A DNA stretch of 64,000 bases from Candidatus Gugararchaeum adminiculabundum (GCA_902384795.1 CABMDC010000012.1:197970-261969), one strand, 5' to 3'. Shown: positions 1 through 8,285, counted from the first letter of the stretch. Notes: a model not told the origin generated them from the sequence alone. Numbers and translations: made by a program.

Positions 1-437
1 ATGCGAATTTGAAGCACTATAAATTAGTCTCGCATAGGCACAGGCCGGAAATTGAGAGGCACCTTTCGCTTGCAAGCGGAAAGGACGTGACCCTGAGCTT
101 CACCCCCATGCTTGTGCCCATTGCTCGCGGAATTGTTTCCACCTGCCATGTGGGCTATTCAAAACTGAATGATGATTTGTTCGAGTTGTATTTGAGGAAT
201 TACAAGGATGCCCCGTTTGTGCGAGTGCTGGACGAAATTCCGACGATTGCGCCGGTGATCGGGACCAATTATTGCGATGTTTTCGCAGCCATTGACGAGC
301 ATGCGAAACAAATAATTGCGATTGGCGCAATTGATAACTTAATTAAGGGGGCAAGCGGACAAGCTGTACAAAATATGAATTTGATGTTTGGTTTCAAGGA
401 AACAGAAGGATTGAACTTTATAGCCGGAAGAGTTTGA
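1..437 (+). CDS. argC: N-acetyl-gamma-glutamyl-phosphate reductase, C-terminal part
   Basis: The gene enters from before the window, so only about 145 C-terminal residues are visible and the true start is missing. The frame is open from base 3. The enzyme makes the semialdehyde from N-acetylglutamyl phosphate with NADPH. Visible family features are the segment HRHRPEIE, the SFTPMLVPIARGIVST stretch near the active site, and the C-terminal AVQNMNLMFGF/ETEGL region. It lies 10 bp upstream of argB on the same strand, so the two are an arginine operon. In some archaea such pairs also act on LysW-linked lysine precursors, which cannot be excluded here. Confidence 0.9.
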   Translation, partial: ANLKHYKLVSHRHRPEIERHLSLASGKDVTLSFTPMLVPIARGIVSTCHVGYSKLNDDLFELYLRNYKDAPFVRVLDEIPTIAPVIGTNYCDVFAAIDEHAKQIIAIGAIDNLIKGASGQAVQNMNLMFGFKETEGLNFIAGRV

Positions 438-447
438 GTGATGAAAA

Positions 448-1293
448 ATGGAAGATTTAATCAAAAAAGCAGACGTAATCATCGAGGCTCTTCCTTACAT
501 TCAGAAATATGAGAATAAGGTAATTGTTGTGAAATACGGCGGGAATATTCCTGCTGACAAATTGGAAAGTGTTGCGCGCGATATTGCCGCTTTGAAGGGA
601 ATGGGCCTGCGGCCGCTTGTTGTCCATGGGGCAGGGCCGCAGATTTCCGAGGAAATGCGCAAGGCGAAATTGGAGCCTAAATTCGTGAATGGCCTGCGCG
701 TGACGGATAAAGAGACTGTGAAAATCGTTGAGAAGGTTTTTGCTGAAATGAGTTCTGATATTATTACCCTGATTAAGAAATATGGGGAAAAGGGGAAGGC
801 TGTTTCCGGCTCCAATGATGGAGTGATACTGGCGCGCATGAAAGACCCTGCGCTGGGCTTTGTTGGGGAGATACGCAAAATTAATCCGCTCTATTTGAAA
901 AAATTGCTTAGGTATGATTATGTGCCCGTGGTTTCCCCTCTGGGAATTGACACCAAGGGAAGAATTTACAACATTAATGCTGACACAGCTGCAGCTGCGA
1001 TTGCCGGAGCTTTGAAGGCTGAGAAATTGACAGTTATTACCAATGTGGATGGGGTGATGGAAAACGGGAAGCTCCATCCAACGCTCACCATACGGCAGGC
1101 GAACAAGAAAATCAAGAGCGGAGTGATCAGCGGCGGGATGATTCCAAAAGTCGAAGCCTGTATTCATGCGGTGAAAGCAGGCATTCCCAAGGCCCACTTA
1201 ATCAACGGGTCGGTTGACCATGCACTGCTGATTGAGCTGTTTACCCAGAAAGGAATTGGCACTGAGTTTGTGAAGAAAATCGAGAGAAAATAA
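448..1293 (+). CDS. argB: Acetylglutamate kinase
   Basis: The amino-acid kinase fold protein phosphorylates N-acetylglutamate, the step before ArgC. It is 281 residues, within the usual length. The nucleotide-binding start VVKYGGN (about residue 27), the VVHGAGPQ loop (about 58) and the INADTAAAAIAGAL segment (about 175) are typical of ArgB rather than of the shorter LysZ type. The ATG at 448 follows the argC stop closely and is probably translated from the same mRNA. Substrate specificity for acetyl-glutamate over LysW-linked substrates is inferred from the long N-terminal helix region (IEALPYIQKYENK). Confidence 0.92.
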   Translation: MEDLIKKADVIIEALPYIQKYENKVIVVKYGGNIPADKLESVARDIAALKGMGLRPLVVHGAGPQISEEMRKAKLEPKFVNGLRVTDKETVKIVEKVFAEMSSDIITLIKKYGEKGKAVSGSNDGVILARMKDPALGFVGEIRKINPLYLKKLLRYDYVPVVSPLGIDTKGRIYNINADTAAAAIAGALKAEKLTVITNVDGVMENGKLHPTLTIRQANKKIKSGVISGGMIPKVEACIHAVKAGIPKAHLINGSVDHALLIELFTQKGIGTEFVKKIERK

Positions 1294-1333
1294 AGGGATT
1301 GTTGGGGAGTTCCCCAACAAAAAGAAAACCGCC

Positions 1334-1343
1334 TTATATTTAA
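1334..1343 (+). promoter_or_regulatory. Archaeal TATA box for the winged-helix membrane protein
   Basis: The sequence TTATATTTAA lies about 36 bp before the ATG at 1374, and a GGTGG Shine-Dalgarno core stands just before that ATG. This gives the gene its own promoter, separate from argCB. Confidence 0.6.
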
Positions 1344-1373
1344 AAGTCCATATACTTACCTAAGGTGGTTTGA

Positions 1374-2675
1374 ATGAAATTTGCGATATTTACTTTGATT
1401 GGATTGGTGCTGTTGGCAGGGATTAATTTCGCCTGCGGCAGCGATGATATAGTGGCCTATGCCTCGGTGAGAGGCTCCACTTATACTGTATCAAATGGTT
1501 CCTTGGATGTTGCAAAACTTGAAAGCGCGCTAAGGGAAGTCGGCTATGACCCGGTGACCGTGAAAGTTGAATATGCTAGGGACTATCCGGTTTATTTCGG
1601 GAAAGAAAGTGAGTGGGATACGAAGGAGACCTATTATGTAAATGAGTCTCGGGACAGTGAATATAAGACAGTGAAATTGGATGAACCTATTTTTAAAACG
1701 ACTTTTGCCTATGGAAAAATGGAGATAAAAAATTCCCGTGGAGAACTTGTCAATCAGGACATGAATGTTACTATTTGGAGCATGAAGGACAGGCCGACGG
1801 TATTTTCAATCAGGGGAAGCCCGGGCGTAGTTGAAAGACCCAAAGCTGAAAACACGATAAACTGGACAGACTCGGATTGGGAAGCATATAACAAAAAACA
1901 GGAAGAGTATGTTTTGAAGCTTGCGGAGAAGCAGAACGAAACCAAGAAAGAGCTTAGCGGACAGCTGAAAACATACATCCAGCTTGCTGTTGAAGGGGGG
2001 GCTCTTGTTTATGCTGGGAATATCTCGAATGTTGAAGTTTCCCTGAGCGGCGCGGATTGTGATATCGCGCTAAGGGAATTGAAATGCAAAAATTACGGAG
2101 TTCCGGACGTGGAATACTTTTTGGGCGTAAAAAACGAAACAGTCCTCTGCCCGCCAACAGAGATAAACGGGACAGAGGTGACCAAAAGCAGCTTTGTTTA
2201 TAGCTGCATGCAGGGATGCGGAGACACTGCGATTGGAGGAGTAGTTCTCATTGTGCAGGACCCGCTTTCAAAGCTTCCGAAAAATGAAGAGCCAGTGGCG
2301 GTAATAGGGATAGAAAATAGGGGAGTTTCTGGAATTTTGGTTATAGGTGCGGGCATTCTGCTCATTGCATTTGGAGCGGTTGCAGTCATCAGAACACACC
2401 CGTTCGGGTTTGGCGCGGCCCCATCGGATGTCGGAGTGCACAAGGCATTGTCCAATGACACGCGCGTGGGCATATTGAAGGAGCTGAATCAGGGTGACAG
2501 AATTGTGACGGATTTGGGAGAGAGATTGGGAAAGGACAAGTCCACAGTACATGAGCACCTGGAACTTCTCTTGAAAGAAGGGCTCGTGGAAAAAATAGAG
2601 CAGCCCGGGAAAAAGTTTGTATTCTACAGGCTCACTAGAAAAGGAAAAGAAATAGTAAAGGGAAGCGCGGCCTAA
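1374..2675 (+). CDS. Membrane-anchored winged-helix regulator with extracytoplasmic domain
   Basis: A 433-residue protein of unusual layout. Residues 1-22 form a signal peptide. Residues 23-315 are a predicted outside domain, with several N-glycosylation-type sequons and scattered cysteines. About 317-339 is one transmembrane helix. Residues 355-430 are a cytoplasmic ArsR/MarR-like winged helix, with ALSNDTRVGILKELNQGD, then KSTVHEHLELL as recognition helix, then a wing ending YRLTRKGKEIV. The topology suggests a one-component receptor that senses an outside signal and binds DNA at the membrane. I do not recognise the outer domain. The gene has its own TATA box and is convergent with asd. Confidence 0.75.
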   Translation: MKFAIFTLIGLVLLAGINFACGSDDIVAYASVRGSTYTVSNGSLDVAKLESALREVGYDPVTVKVEYARDYPVYFGKESEWDTKETYYVNESRDSEYKTVKLDEPIFKTTFAYGKMEIKNSRGELVNQDMNVTIWSMKDRPTVFSIRGSPGVVERPKAENTINWTDSDWEAYNKKQEEYVLKLAEKQNETKKELSGQLKTYIQLAVEGGALVYAGNISNVEVSLSGADCDIALRELKCKNYGVPDVEYFLGVKNETVLCPPTEINGTEVTKSSFVYSCMQGCGDTAIGGVVLIVQDPLSKLPKNEEPVAVIGIENRGVSGILVIGAGILLIAFGAVAVIRTHPFGFGAAPSDVGVHKALSNDTRVGILKELNQGDRIVTDLGERLGKDKSTVHEHLELLLKEGLVEKIEQPGKKFVFYRLTRKGKEIVKGSAA

Positions 2676-2693
2676 ACCGCGCTTTTATCTTTC

Positions 2694-3779
2694 TTAGATT
2701 TTGCCCTTTTTCACCAGATATTCCGCAACGAGCACTGCCCCTTTTGCGGCCCCTGCCTTGGTGTTGTGCGAAACAAGCACGTACTTGATTCCGTTTTCAA
2801 GCGCATTGTCAACGCGGATTCTTCCAACGCTGGTGGTCATTCCGCCGTCGGCATCCCTGTCAATCCTTGGCTGGGGCCTGAACGGGTCCTCGTGCAGGGT
2901 GATGAATTTCTTTGGCGCGGATGGAAGGCCGAGCTTGGTCAGCTCCTTGCCCGCATCCTCAAACGCCCTTTTCACGTCATCAATGCTCGCCTTTTTCTTT
3001 AAAGAAACGAACGCCGCTTCTGTGTGGCCGTCAAGCACTGCCGCCCTGGTGCAGGTGCAGCTTACCGCCAAATCAATCGGATGAATCTTGTCGTGCTCGA
3101 GCTTTCCGAGGATTTTCTGGACCTCTTTCTCGACCTTTTCCTCTTCGCCCCTTATGAAGGGGATTATGTTGTCAAGAATATCCAGCGCAGGAACGCCCGG
3201 GCTTCTGCCGGCTCCGCTCACTGCCTGCATGGAAGTCATGAGCACTTTGTTTATGCCGAACTCATCGTAGAGCGGCTTGAGGGTTGCGACTAAACCAGTG
3301 GTTGTGCAGTTGGGAATGGGTGTTACGAACCCTTTCCAGCCGCGCTTCTTTTTCTGCGCTTCCAATAGCTCGGTGTGCTCTAGGTTTACACCTGGAATTA
3401 TGATTGGCACATCGTCCTCGTACCTGAAGGCGCTTGCAGTGGAAATGACCGGTTTTTCCTTGGCGTACATGGGCTCGAGGATTTTTGCAGCATCGCTTTC
3501 CAGCGCCGTGAAAACCACATCGTACTGGGAAACGTCGATCTTGCTTCCGTCCTCTACCTTGATTTTGCCCACTCGCTCGTTCAATTGCTCGGTGCACCAC
3601 CAGCGCATGGCTCCTGAGCTTGGGTCTTTTAGCGCATCGCTATAGGATTTGCCTGCGCTTCGCTCGCTCGCAGCCAAACCCGTAATGTCAAACCACGGGT
3701 GGTCCTGCAAGGCGGCTACGAATTGCTGGCCGGCGATGCCGGTTGCGCCTACAATAACGGCTTTCTTTTTGTTTACCAT
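2694..3779 (-). CDS. asd: Aspartate-semialdehyde dehydrogenase
   Basis: The enzyme reduces aspartyl phosphate to aspartate semialdehyde, the branch point to lysine, threonine and methionine. The N-terminal Rossmann motif is GATGIAGQQF, the catalytic cysteine lies in TPIPNCTTTGL, and the substrate region HEDPFRPQPRIDRD is conserved with the archaeal/fungal class. I chose the ATG at 3779 because an AGGTGG ribosome site precedes it. A GTG five codons upstream (3794) is also in frame. A TATA-like ATATTTATA lies near 3813-3821, giving a very short leader. No other gene of the aspartate pathway is nearby. Confidence 0.92.
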   Translation of the reverse strand: MVNKKKAVIVGATGIAGQQFVAALQDHPWFDITGLAASERSAGKSYSDALKDPSSGAMRWWCTEQLNERVGKIKVEDGSKIDVSQYDVVFTALESDAAKILEPMYAKEKPVISTASAFRYEDDVPIIIPGVNLEHTELLEAQKKKRGWKGFVTPIPNCTTTGLVATLKPLYDEFGINKVLMTSMQAVSGAGRSPGVPALDILDNIIPFIRGEEEKVEKEVQKILGKLEHDKIHPIDLAVSCTCTRAAVLDGHTEAAFVSLKKKASIDDVKRAFEDAGKELTKLGLPSAPKKFITLHEDPFRPQPRIDRDADGGMTTSVGRIRVDNALENGIKYVLVSHNTKAGAAKGAVLVAEYLVKKGKI

Positions 3780-3856
3780 ATAGACCACACCCACCTGGAG
3801 AATTTTACGCCTATAAATATTATTAAGGTATTGACCCCTAAAGATAGAACCTAAAT

Positions 3857-3964
3857 CCCATCGTAGCTCAATGGCAGAGCGCTCGACTGTAGTATGTTAA
3901 ACAAAAACACTCCCAAACGGGATTGGAAATCGAGCGGTTAGGAGTTCAAGTCTCCTCGATGGGA
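3857..3964 (+). tRNA. tRNA-Tyr (GTA) with a 36-nt intron
   Basis: The acceptor stem CCCATCG pairs with CGATGGG (3957-3963), and the C1-G72 pair with discriminator A fits archaeal tRNA-Tyr. The D arm is GCTC/GAGC. The anticodon stem CTCGA pairs with TCGAG (3930-3934), and the loop carries anticodon GTA. The T arm is AGGAG-TTCAAGT-CTCCT. The anticodon loop is interrupted after position 37 by an intron at about 3893-3928, which has a small internal hairpin. This is the standard archaeal intron site cut by the splicing endonuclease. Confidence 0.9.
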
Positions 3965-4204
3965 CTTTCCAACCAATTAAAAACTTGGGTGGAGCAATAG
4001 ATAGTAGTAAATGCCGCTTTGGCGGCCCAGCGAGTGGCTGCGAGCAAACTCGATTTGCGAGCAGTTCACGAGCGCGTCCCTTGTTCGCTATTGGATTGGG
4101 GGTTGCAGGGCCGATACAAGAAACTGCGGACAGTGAGATATTGGATATCCGCACCCTGAAAAGGAGAGTAGGGGTGCGGGGCGAGAACCTTCGGTTCTTG
4201 CCCT
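3965..4204 (+). other. Hairpin-rich spacer between tRNA-Tyr and tRNA-Asp
   Basis: No convincing gene is seen in these 240 bases. They hold several strong inverted repeats: 4013-4026 (GCCGC/GCGGC with loop TTTG), 4038-4064 (two short helices around a GA/GA internal loop), 4106-4158 (CAGGG/CCCTG outside, TGCGGA/TCCGCA inside, with a 14-nt one-sided bulge), and 4179-4203 (11 bp, ending exactly at the tRNA-Asp). No TATA box is obvious just before tRNA-Asp, so the spacer may be part of a tRNA-Tyr to tRNA-Asp transcript. Some hairpins could be processing signals or a small guide RNA. Confidence 0.45.
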
Positions 4205-4287
4205 GCCTTGATGGTGTAGTGGTCTAGCATACCGGCCTGTCGAATCCTTCGGGATAGCAGAGAGTCGGCGACCCGGGTCCGAATCCC
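4205..4287 (+). tRNA. tRNA-Asp (GTC) with a 20-nt intron
   Basis: The acceptor GCCTTGA pairs with TCAAGGC and the discriminator is G (4287). The anticodon stem CCGGC pairs with GTCGG, and the anticodon GTC is at 4239-4241. The T arm is CCGGG-TCCGAAT-CCCGG. A 20-nt intron (about 4243-4262) sits at position 37/38 and folds as ATCC-TTCG-GGAT, a minimal stem for the splicing endonuclease. A T-rich run directly after 4288 is a likely terminator. Confidence 0.9.
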
Positions 4288-4357
4288 GGTCAAGGCGCTT
4301 CTTTTTTATTTTCTGGGATAGTGAACGAGAGGAAGGTGGCGGAGGAGGGGAGAAAGG

Positions 4358-4365
4358 CTTATAAG
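4358..4365 (+). promoter_or_regulatory. TATA box before the 480-residue unknown gene
   Basis: CTTATAAG lies about 50 bp before the ATG at 4414, which carries a GAGGTGA ribosome site at 4402-4408. Together these favour 4414 as the start over upstream in-frame codons. Confidence 0.5.
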
Positions 4366-4413
4366 TGGAGAATACGCAATAAACCATGGTTAAACACAGT
4401 TGAGGTGAAGTTT

Positions 4414-5856
4414 ATGAAAACCGCACAGGCACCGCGCGCAGAGACATCAAACGCACAAAAAAGGGTAGAATATCTAATTCCAAGATCATTCCGCGTTGGA
4501 GGCCGCTATGGTACCTATGGCCTCGGGCGTTTTAACGGCAGTGCGTACGGATGGATTGGGAATGACGGGTTTAGCGGCGACACTCCTCCGGAAGCAGCGA
4601 TTAAATACGGCCCAAAGAAGGACTCCAAAATGCTCACGCTTGCCGAGGTCCTTTTGATATCCGATAACCTGCAGTATGAAAATAGACCTGGGGATTTGGT
4701 GGAGAGGATGAGCTGGGATCTCGAAAAGAACTTGTTTCTGGACGCAAAACCCATAGTTACCAGAACCCTGGTAGCCCTCATTTCAGAACTGCCGCTTGCT
4801 GAATCGCTTCAGAAAGAAAGGATAAAAAGTGAGAGATGCTTCTTCCTTGTTGATAACTCGTATTACTGTGATAGTGACCATAAGGAGAAAAGGAATGACT
4901 GGAGGTGCCAGATACCAACGAAGCTCGCTCTAAAATACTCTGGGAAAACAGACCTGCTTTTTGTAGTTGAAAACGGGGATATAGAAACCGTCAGGGAAGG
5001 AAAGAACTCGTTCACTACTTTTATTGGCGCGGAAAATGATATGCGCGTTGGCATTATTCCGAAAGATAGCCTGTGGAATAAAACAGCCAAATTCTCGCAC
5101 CTTTTGGGCAGGGGAGTGAGGGGAGATCACACAAGCATCGAAATTCCGGACGGAAAGGGCGTTGTTAAAGTCGGCCTTGCTGGATTTGGCAATGGGAGAG
5201 GGGCGTGCTACAGTGAGGCGCGCAGCGAGGACTATGTCCTAACCCCCATGAATCCGCGCATGAATGGCGGGGTGCTGGTATACGCCGTGAATAGAAAGGA
5301 AGCAGAAGCAGTAAGAATGGCGATCAATAAAGTGGAGCGCTTTGCAGCCCAGAATGTACCGGCAAACGAATGGGCAGGGGAAACAGTTGATAATTATACG
5401 CAGAAATTCCCGCGAAGCGTTAGGGATACGTTGCGAGAGCGCATGGGGATTAGGGCAGTAATCGAAAAAAATATCATGGATGCGGCGCGCGCAGCAGGCA
5501 TCGATACGGCAGGGTATATTAAACGAGGGGGAGGAGCGGCCGCAGGAGTTGATATGCTGCAGATGATTGCAATTGAAAAGAGCTGGGGCGAAGCGCAGAA
5601 GGTAAGGAAGAAATGCCTGCCAAAAACCCAGGAACTGGCGAATAAGCGCTTTGACAAAATTTCGAGTTACATTGAAATACTCCGCCGGGGAGGAGACGGA
5701 TTTGAGCAAATAGACGGCCTAATCCGGGATGCCATGGATAGGGAAGGCATTGACCGCGCAGTAATAAGGAAAAACATGCCGAGATGCTCGCCCGACATGC
5801 AATACGTGCTGCAGGAAATGCTTGATGAGGAAAAAGGGAGACTAGGCAGATTCTAG
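4414..5856 (+). CDS. Unknown 480-residue protein
   Basis: I do not recognise this protein. It has no signal peptide or membrane segment and is probably cytoplasmic. The N-terminal quarter is rich in Gly and Tyr (GRYGTYGLGRFNGSAYGW). The middle has two cysteines near CDSDHK and RC that could bind metal. The C-terminal third is helical and charged. A Gly/Ala-rich linker (RGGGAAAGVD) comes about 80 residues before a helical end. The frame opens upstream to 4321, but the GAGGTGA ribosome site points to the ATG at 4414. It stands alone between tRNA-Asp and a convergent gene. Confidence 0.6.
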   Translation: MKTAQAPRAETSNAQKRVEYLIPRSFRVGGRYGTYGLGRFNGSAYGWIGNDGFSGDTPPEAAIKYGPKKDSKMLTLAEVLLISDNLQYENRPGDLVERMSWDLEKNLFLDAKPIVTRTLVALISELPLAESLQKERIKSERCFFLVDNSYYCDSDHKEKRNDWRCQIPTKLALKYSGKTDLLFVVENGDIETVREGKNSFTTFIGAENDMRVGIIPKDSLWNKTAKFSHLLGRGVRGDHTSIEIPDGKGVVKVGLAGFGNGRGACYSEARSEDYVLTPMNPRMNGGVLVYAVNRKEAEAVRMAINKVERFAAQNVPANEWAGETVDNYTQKFPRSVRDTLRERMGIRAVIEKNIMDAARAAGIDTAGYIKRGGGAAAGVDMLQMIAIEKSWGEAQKVRKKCLPKTQELANKRFDKISSYIEILRRGGDGFEQIDGLIRDAMDREGIDRAVIRKNMPRCSPDMQYVLQEMLDEEKGRLGRF

Positions 5857-5893
5857 CTGTGCGGTCAAGGCGAGCTATTTTTTGTTTGCACAG
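5857..5893. terminator. Hairpin between convergent genes
   Basis: CTGTGC (5857-5862) pairs with GCACAG (5888-5893) around a T-rich loop. It lies between two convergent stop codons and may end transcription from one or both sides. Confidence 0.35.
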
Positions 5894-5899
5894 TTAAGT

Positions 5900-6817
5900 T
5901 TACTTCTTTCCCATGAACTGCGGTCCGCCTGCGATTGCGGCTTCAAGTGTCGAATAAAATTCGAAGAGGCCCAGCATGTGGCAAAGCCCGCATATTTTCA
6001 GAAACTCCGGCTTTGCTATCACTAGCCTGAGCGGAACACCCCAATATTTAGCACTGGACCCTAGCTTGCTCAACAACGCCCAGCCCTCGATATCAATGCC
6101 CTCGACATGCTGGAGATTGAGTATGATGCCTTTTGCTTGGCTTTTTTCAGCTTCAGCCAACAGGTCTGCCAATACTCCGCTTGCAGGCGGCGGTTCGCCG
6201 AGAGAGACGGGGTAGAAGATTTCCAGTGGCTCGTCTGTCCATGGCTTGACAAAGTTCACGATTGCCCAGCCGTTCTCCTGCAGGGAAAACAAGGTGCGCT
6301 CGTTTATTTTCTTAGGGCCGCTGGCTGCGGAAGAAAGTTCGTCCGATTCCAGCAGGCGGCCCTGGAGCTGGGCATTGCCTGCGAACGCGGTTTCCAGCGT
6401 TGGGTAGATTTCCGATGCCCTGAGGAAGCCGGAAAGTATCAGCTCATTGCGAAGGGATCTTGCGGGTGCCAAAACCCTTGACGGGATTTTTTTCTCAGCA
6501 GACAGCTTGCCCGCCTCAAGCATCGCCCACCGGGCAGAGCTGCGCGTCATAAAGTTAAAATCCGAAAGATCGAGCACAACTCCCTGCAATCCTTCTTTTT
6601 CGAATATTGCCCGCAGCTCTTCCCTGAAATCAGTCAGAGTGCAGCGCTGGCATTTCGATGATTCTATGGCATTGAGCGCCAGGAGTTTTATGACCGCAAA
6701 GCCGTTTTCCATCACTCTGGTTTCAAAGTATCCGCCGATGGAGCGGACTCCTTTGGCAGCGGAAGCGCCATTTGCCGGAGTCCGCGGCCCGGGCCCCTGC
6801 TCTTTTATTTCAGCCAT
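5900..6817 (-). CDS. Protein with two STAS domains (anti-sigma-antagonist-like)
   Basis: The 305-residue protein has a disordered start (about 1-28) and then two STAS-like units, about residues 30-147 and 175-297. Each shows the SpoIIAA-type beta strand and helix. The first has VVLDLSDFNFMTRSSARWAML, where the serine that is phosphorylated in SpoIIAA would fall in RSSA. The second has IILNLQHVEGIDIEGWALL, which lacks that serine. Each ends with a similar FYSTLEAAIAG/IYPTLETAFAG segment, so the halves are a duplication. STAS proteins bind anti-sigma kinases in bacteria. The nearby sigma-70-like gene makes that link worth testing, but no kinase gene is seen. Confidence 0.72.
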   Translation of the reverse strand: MAEIKEQGPGPRTPANGASAAKGVRSIGGYFETRVMENGFAVIKLLALNAIESSKCQRCTLTDFREELRAIFEKEGLQGVVLDLSDFNFMTRSSARWAMLEAGKLSAEKKIPSRVLAPARSLRNELILSGFLRASEIYPTLETAFAGNAQLQGRLLESDELSSAASGPKKINERTLFSLQENGWAIVNFVKPWTDEPLEIFYPVSLGEPPPASGVLADLLAEAEKSQAKGIILNLQHVEGIDIEGWALLSKLGSSAKYWGVPLRLVIAKPEFLKICGLCHMLGLFEFYSTLEAAIAGGPQFMGKK

Positions 6818-6842
6818 GGAATCATCTGATGCTCTGGTTTTT

Positions 6843-7730
6843 CTAGGACTTTAGTTTTGACTGGACTATTTCCCTGTCTTCCGGATACTTGAAGCTCAAT
6901 GCGACGTTTGGGTCGCGAACCTTCACTATGCCTGCCTTGCATTTCATTTGTTTTAGGATGTCCTTTAGTATATCTTCGGTGATTGTTTTCTCTCTTGCTA
7001 TTCTGAGAAAAATAGGTGTTGGTATTTCCTTTGCAACATTGGCTGCTTTTTGCCCTGCCTTTGCCAAATTCCCGAGAATTTTTATAATATTGCCTTCGAG
7101 AATCGTGCTAAAATTGTCTTTAAGCCAATAAACGCTGGTGATGATGTTCAAATTGTCCAAAAGGCTGCCCGCGAATGCGACGGTGCTGCCGCCAAACATG
7201 AATTTGTCATTGCCTTTTCCCAAAGGCTTTTGTGCCGCGTGCATAGCGGAGTAAATTCCGGTTGCGCAACTTACTGGAACGATCGGAATCGCAAAATCGA
7301 GCTTCTGCGCCAAGACTTGTTCCTTTATCTGCAAAAGCGTTTCAGTCGAAACAGTGCAGCTGTCCCCGGGGGGTATTATAACCAGAGTGTTTCTTCCAAA
7401 TGTGTCGGCCATGTGTTTTATGGTCGGAGATAGCGCGTCTCCGCTTACTTCTTTTGTTTCAAAAATGTCAAGCCACGGGCGCTCGCCTTCGCCCCTTAAT
7501 TGATTGGCTATATCGGGGTGGCAGGAAAGCGTGACTCCGGCTATTTTCCTTTCGTCCAGCGCTTGTTTGGCATTGCCAAGAACAATGCAAAGCGGATTGG
7601 TAACACTGCCGTCTTTTAGATCTAGTGAAAAAAGGCAGCGGTTGCCAAATGGCAGAACTGTGCCCGGAGGCACATCTTTAGGCGCGCTCGTAGCTGCGCC
7701 AATAAATAAACGTGGAAGAGGTCCTGCCAT
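6843..7730 (-). CDS. Possible nucleotidyltransferase-fold protein
   Basis: A 295-residue soluble protein that I cannot name firmly. Several segments resemble the MobA/NTP-transferase fold: an N-terminal AGP-R-GAATS loop followed by GTVLPFGNRCL (compare the usual AGG-GTR-PK-L-pattern), a PPGDS segment where GD-P is usual, DFAIPIVPV, and a late FKYPEDREIV resembling the common D-PEDL end. The classical Gly-rich loop is degraded, so activity is doubtful. The TATA-like TTATATG about 20 nt before the ATG suggests a leaderless message. The STAS gene follows on the same strand 25 bp downstream, so they may be co-transcribed. Confidence 0.4.
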   Translation of the reverse strand: MAGPLPRLFIGAATSAPKDVPPGTVLPFGNRCLFSLDLKDGSVTNPLCIVLGNAKQALDERKIAGVTLSCHPDIANQLRGEGERPWLDIFETKEVSGDALSPTIKHMADTFGRNTLVIIPPGDSCTVSTETLLQIKEQVLAQKLDFAIPIVPVSCATGIYSAMHAAQKPLGKGNDKFMFGGSTVAFAGSLLDNLNIITSVYWLKDNFSTILEGNIIKILGNLAKAGQKAANVAKEIPTPIFLRIAREKTITEDILKDILKQMKCKAGIVKVRDPNVALSFKYPEDREIVQSKLKS

Positions 7731-7823
7731 ATTACACTACCGCATATAATTCGGCTGGGATGTTTAAAAAGATGACGGGATGTGGAAGAAGGCGCGGGCG
7801 GGGCGGATTGGAAAGATAGCCGA

Positions 7824-8285
7824 TTATAGCTTCCTGAAATGGTACACCAGCAAAAGCAGCGTGAACACCAGGAAGGAAACTCCGAAAGACCATGCCCCCA
7901 TGGAGGAGTAGAGGGCGAGCGAGATGGAAAGGAAAACCGCAAGCCCGAATGGTATGAAGCCTAGCACCATGAACTTGTGGCTTCGCATGATGAACTTCTC
8001 CTTTTTGGTATAGGGAAAGTGGGAGTGGTGGTAGAGCACTGGCAGGGAAAAGAGAAGCATGGATGAGGCGCTGGCAACAAGCGCGAACAACAGGAGGAAC
8101 ATCCTGACCGGCTCGAGCCCTTTGTCAATAATTGACGCGCTTAGGAGAAATCCGAAAAGTATGCCGACGAAACCGGTCATGGCGCGCGATTCCCCGAGCA
8201 CATCGGAAAGGTTCTCGGACATGTCAAAGTCAAAGTGGCGCGGGTTGTCTAGCAGTTGGTTGCTAGGCGGTTGGTTGCTTGCCAT
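7824..8285 (-). CDS. Four-helix membrane protein, DUF6328-like
   Basis: A 153-residue protein with four predicted transmembrane helices (about residues 37-57, 62-85, 107-127, 130-150). A short charged hairpin (SHFPYTKKEKFIMRSHK) lies between helices 2 and 3. The order E-R, GFLFGFLLS, then a Pro-x-x-x-HH loop before charged residues resembles the DUF6328 family of small archaeal and actinobacterial membrane proteins, whose function is not known. The N-terminus is Asn/Gln-rich and cytoplasmic. It lies among the same-strand accessory genes without close coupling. Confidence 0.55.
   Translation of the reverse strand: MASNQPPSNQLLDNPRHFDFDMSENLSDVLGESRAMTGFVGILFGFLLSASIIDKGLEPVRMFLLLFALVASASSMLLFSLPVLYHHSHFPYTKKEKFIMRSHKFMVLGFIPFGLAVFLSISLALYSSMGAWSFGVSFLVFTLLLLVYHFRKL

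Noticed and set aside
457-1197. Long minus-strand frame opposite argB
   Set aside because: It is antisense to a clear argB gene and its product has no family-like features.
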